Shown: piece after piece, positions 60,141 to 64,000 of the stretch
How the letters are laid out: every line of letters begins with the position of its first letter
How positions within the stretch are numbered: position 1 is the first letter of the stretch
Origin: Sipunculus nudus
Taxonomy: Eukaryota; Annelida; Sipuncula; Golfingiida; Sipunculidae
Direction: 5' to 3'
DNA: 64,000 nt
NCBI GenBank assembly: GCA_026874595.1
Contig: CM049314.1
Coordinates: 66,759,300 to 66,823,299, forward strand
Program-made: the position numbers and the translations under genes
Notes under the pieces: model-generated
The model's database searches: none
What the model was told of the DNA's origin: nothing
What the model saw: the letters and a program-made list of their open reading frames with translations, nothing else

Positions 60141-60433
60141 ATTGTATGAGCTTGGGAGAGTATTTTAAAGATAACTGGTCCCTTATCGGATGTGTACAAA
60201 GTGGAAAGTTTTGGGTTTCTTTGATAAACACACACACACACATATACATGTATATATATATACTAGCTGATAAACCCGCTATACCGGGCTTTTTACCCTG
60301 GTTGGGGAGATATATTAACTGAGATGCGGAATGTTCTCTCATTTTTTATTCTAAAAGTTAAAAGAAAATATAGTTTTTCAGTGGAATACTGTCTCAATAA
60401 GATAGGTATAAATATTTTTTACATTTATTTTTT

Positions 60434-61110
60434 GGGCGCTGTGCTCGTGGCAAGAAATTAATACCCCGGTATGTTAACCTTGAAGACCTGGTCAGTGATG
60501 ATGTTTACATTCCGAACCGGAATAAGACGAGGGGGCATTCAGGTTTTCGATGATATTTGACTGGATTCTATCGTTGGACGTATAAAGGTAACGTTGATGT
60601 GAGGAACACATGAAAGATTAATTAAATGTACGTTGAAAGGAAACTGTTCCTGAAGAAAGAAACAGAAATATGCATATCGCGTAAGTAGCAGAAGCGGACC
60701 CAACGGAACTCCATGCAGAGGGTCCGTAACCCATTTCAGCCGCGGCAACCTTTTTTTTCATCATATCAGACAAATGTTGAGGCCTGAAAGCCCAGCCACC
60801 ACCCCACCCGACCCCACCCCTGTTCCTGAAATTGTCATTAATCCTCCTGTGTTGAACCATCCATTTCGTAGAGCGAGAAATGTGTTTTTCACTTTTACTG
60901 ACCACGCACGCGGGTCAGAGCCTGGGTCAAACTTAAGGCCAGACATGCTCAAATCCCTCACTGAAAGCAAGCGTTATTCATATGAACAATAGTCTTTAAT
61001 CTTGTGTTTGAGGTTGAGTGACCACGATGCATGCATTCCGGTCATTGCCGAAGGCAGTTCGGCTGTGCTCGGTCCAACCTCCGTGCAAGTCGGTAAAAAC
61101 AGAAAAATCA
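60434..61110. repeat. Dispersed repeat, copy 2 (pair with 53341-53835)
   Basis: Longer copy. Similarity to the 53.8 kb copy stops at GAAAAATCACT (about 61108), where the inverted-arm element begins. Confidence 0.85.
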
Positions 61111-61112
61111 CT

Positions 61113-62300
61113 AAAAAAATAATAATATCAATCTTAATCTTACCAACTCTGAGAGTTTCTCGAAAAAAACCTGCATTTCGTATGTACCTACTGGAGTGCA
61201 TTCATGTGTCCATTTTGGGACATTCCTGAAAACTGCGCATGAAACACGCTAGCAGAATATGACCTCGATAAAGTTGCGTGATACACCATAATAATATTTC
61301 TGTAATTTAATTACTGCAGAGACTATCATTTGTCATATGCACGATTCTAATTGGCGTAATGATGAGGATGACGTCGGAATACATGCAGATTCGAGGAATT
61401 TCCTGAGTAGAGCGGCGCGTACTGCTTTGTACCAAGCAGCCCATAATGATTAGAATATTTCTTGATATCCATTTAGAATGAAAATTCACCGTTTATTGCA
61501 TTACGGAATCTATAATCGACGGCATATAAACACCTCTCTACGCGTTCCCATTTACCACCTGGCGAAGAAGCCTGTGCGATTAGATAGATTGTGTGTAATA
61601 AATATGTTATCCTATCTAAAACGCTTTATACTCTTACTCTGTATCTACACTTTCACTACAGACTAACACGGCTTTACCATTTATAATAATAATAATATTT
61701 ATTATTATTATTATCAATAACTTCTTCACTAAAGTTTATTAATCACTCTTTTTCAATAAGCCTTTATAATATTCGATTTCCTTCTTAAATTAAAGCCGTT
61801 ATAATGACAAGGCAAGACCTCATAGAGTTGTGTCATTATCAGGAGGTACATTACTAGACCATGGATCTTTCAGTAGCTGGTAGTAATTACAGAGAAGATT
61901 TCCTAAATTAGATAGAATCAAATCTAATGGTTTTTCAAAAAATGAAGCATGTTCACAGTTTAGCATTCCTGCCGGATGTGATTTTGAAAGATATCCTCTT
62001 ATGTTTAAATTGATATTGACCTTCCATATTAACCAAGAAAGAACTTTTTGAGACGTTCATTACGCCAATTAGAATCGTGCATATGACAAATGAAAGTCTC
62101 TGCAGTAATTAAATTGCAGAAATATTATTATGGTGTATCACGCAACTTTATCCAGGTAACATTCTGCTAGCGTGTTTCATGCGCAGTTTTCAGGAATGTC
62201 CCAAAATGGACACATGAATGCACTCCAGTAGGTACATACGAAATGCAGGTTTTTTTCGAGAAACTCTCAGAGTTGGTAAGATTAACATTGATATTTCATA
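61113..62300. mobile_element. DNA element with about 240-bp inverted arms
   Basis: Left arm about 61113-61372 and right arm about 62056-62300 are reverse complements at high identity (ACTCTGAGAGTTTCTCG, GTACCTACTGGAGTGCATTC, CATTTTGGGACATTCCTG, TGCACGATTCTAATTGGCGT). About 680 bp between them has no recognised gene. It is inserted at the edge of the 60.4-61.1 kb repeat. Target duplication not resolved. Confidence 0.75.
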
Positions 62301-62458
62301 CTTATGTGTAAGTTCCATTTAAAACAAGACTTTCAGATTAAGCATCTTCAGCATATCATGGCAGTAAACACCACGTCTGACGAACAAACACCGAAGTGTG
62401 ATCTCAACTGGCCTGAATAATGATTAATTGACATTGAAAACATCGAATCACTTCAAAG

Positions 62459-62970
62459 TTAAAGGGGCCCAGTCACCTATAAAGCATGTTGAAATAACAC
62501 GAAAAATAGCTTCTTCCCTTTAAAATAAATTTGTACCTGCCAAAACATTGCCCTGAAACCGTTTGCTTATACCCCTGTAAACGGGTGTTAAAAACAGTGG
62601 ACCGGGCGCGATCAAAGGTGTCAACATAAACACAGCGCGTGGGACTCTGTGCATCACTGAGCCACAACACCTGCCAATCATGAGATGTCCTGACTAACTT
62701 AGCCCCAAAAATGTATTACATGTTCACGCGGGCTGAAAATTCGTGTGTTGCAGCTCACAATCGGACCTCCGGTTTTGTTATGGTAAACAGACACACGTCG
62801 ACTGTATTTACAAACACGAGCCACAACAAGGTGTTAAACAGCCGTATGCGAGGTATTGATACGGTGTGCTGGTATGGTTTTGCTGGGAGCTTGTGTATAA
62901 AGCAAAACTGAACTGATAGTGTGAAAGAATAGGCATTATTTTGCACCTGATTATGTCCCTCTAAAGTTTC
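62459..62970. mobile_element. TTAA-type element, related ends to the 3.6 and 32.2 kb MITEs
   Basis: Begins TTAAAGGGGCCCAGTCACC like the shorter MITEs, but has a different interior that is the inverse of 54210-54700. The right end reads GATTATGTCCCTCTAAA, a degraded inverse terminus. Confidence 0.65.
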
Positions 62971-63185
62971 AAATATCAAAGAACACATTTTTTTTAAATG
63001 TACATTTCATTTGTATACTTTGTATACTGAGTTTATTCATGGGCAGTTACGCGTTGTGACCCGCCTCATTAAGCACCCTCATTAACAGGGGTTTTCATCT
63101 CGTTAGTTAATAGTCCACGTCTGATAAACTTATGGTCAACAAACAGAAGTTTGTCCAGTGGTTATACTTTCAGAGGTAGGTGTAA
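62970..63185. repeat. Direct repeat (pair with 57750-57975)
   Basis: See the 57750-57975 entry. Confidence 0.9.
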
Positions 63186-63662
63186 TATAAATACATATTG
63201 TAAACATACATTGTATCTATTACATTTGATTTTATCATGCAGAATATAACAAAGTACGTAGGCAAATGAATATAAGTAGCACAACATATATTTTATATAC
63301 TGATATATAAAGTGGGAATTGAAGAATCGGATACGATTAAATAATGCCATGCATTTTGTACAAATGATTGTGGAAATCTGAGGCTGGATCAAAACGTGTA
63401 CATGTACACTGGAAACACAAACTCCTCAAAATAACCAGTTTAGGGAGACCAAATGATTATACCTAATCTGACGGGAAGGGTCTTCGAATCCCTCATATGA
63501 CAACTGGCGACCCTGGAAACCAGTCAAATCGCTTTTTTTCTAAAGAAAAAACGGGTTTAAATTGTGTGCAAACGCTGTATATGCAGTTAAAATAAATATA
63601 TACAAAATCAGAGAAAAGGTATACTTTATTAAAATCCATGCTTTCCTTGGTATATATATCTA

Positions 63663-63733
<71 letters not shown>

Positions 63734-64000
63734 GTCTCCCACCCTCTCTCCCTTTATAAAAGGGGACCCCTCCGTCAGTTGTAAAAAATAGCGGAATTTA
63801 TTCTCATCCAAAATTATTTTAACTTCAACGATGAGATTTTTCTTCAGATGATGGGCACGGCAACGAGTACAAGTATGCTAATACATTCATAATTTCCATA
63901 AAAGAAAAAAAAATTTGATCATCAAACGTTTAAACCACTACTTTACCTATGTTAAAAATTATCTGGCATCTGGCATTGAAAATCTGTTAACATTTTATGC
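63186..64000. other. No gene; (AT)n at 63666-63731
   Basis: AT-rich end of the window with a microsatellite of about 33 AT units. Nothing else supported. Confidence 0.6.

Overview
This is a window from a large, repeat-rich, intron-rich animal nuclear genome. The two recognisable genes, a GPR180 orthologue and an SMCO4 orthologue, are metazoan families. The repeats (Helitron-like elements with tandem cores, tRNA-derived SINEs, CGTCCGTC-headed dispersed repeats, many AT microsatellites) suggest a lophotrochozoan, most likely a marine mollusc; that placement is inference. There is no prokaryotic-style gene organisation. Most open frames in the window are microsatellite, minisatellite or transposon artefacts.

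Layout. 1-6 kb: decayed tandem repeats, a TTAA-flanked MITE and a GGATCC foldback element. 6.10-6.28 kb, minus strand: complete 59-codon SMCO4 gene. 6.5-10.6 kb: dispersed repeats, a MITE, a tRNA-derived SINE and one possible minus-strand exon (9168-9234). 10.65-12.40 kb: Helitron-like element built from a 280-bp dimer carrying the palindrome GGTGGCGCCACC. 12.75-14.95 kb: DNA transposon with long inverted repeats full of ATATCGGCCGCC motifs, holding a degraded zinc-finger-like gene. 20-24.5 kb: a hairpin-headed repeat, a foldback element, and a Mutator-like MITE (perfect 9-bp target duplication) with a hAT-like element (perfect 8-bp duplication) nested in it.

26.03-50.76 kb, plus strand: the whole coding region of GPR180. 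Nine exons with GT-AG junctions and matching phases give 436 residues. Its introns (0.7-7.1 kb) hold hAT-like elements, SINEs, MITEs, a second Helitron-like copy in the opposite orientation, and several tandem repeats. Just past the gene lies a 32-bp minisatellite with a 480-bp higher-order period (51.0-52.3 kb); it is open in all three forward frames and accounts for the longest ORFs in the window.

53-64 kb: mosaic of duplicated mobile-element fragments and microsatellites, with no gene recognised. The two genes are not expected to act together; each encodes an integral membrane protein. The most distinctive content is the repeat biology: several otherwise different tandem families share one 12-bp palindrome, and several insertions keep intact target-site duplications.
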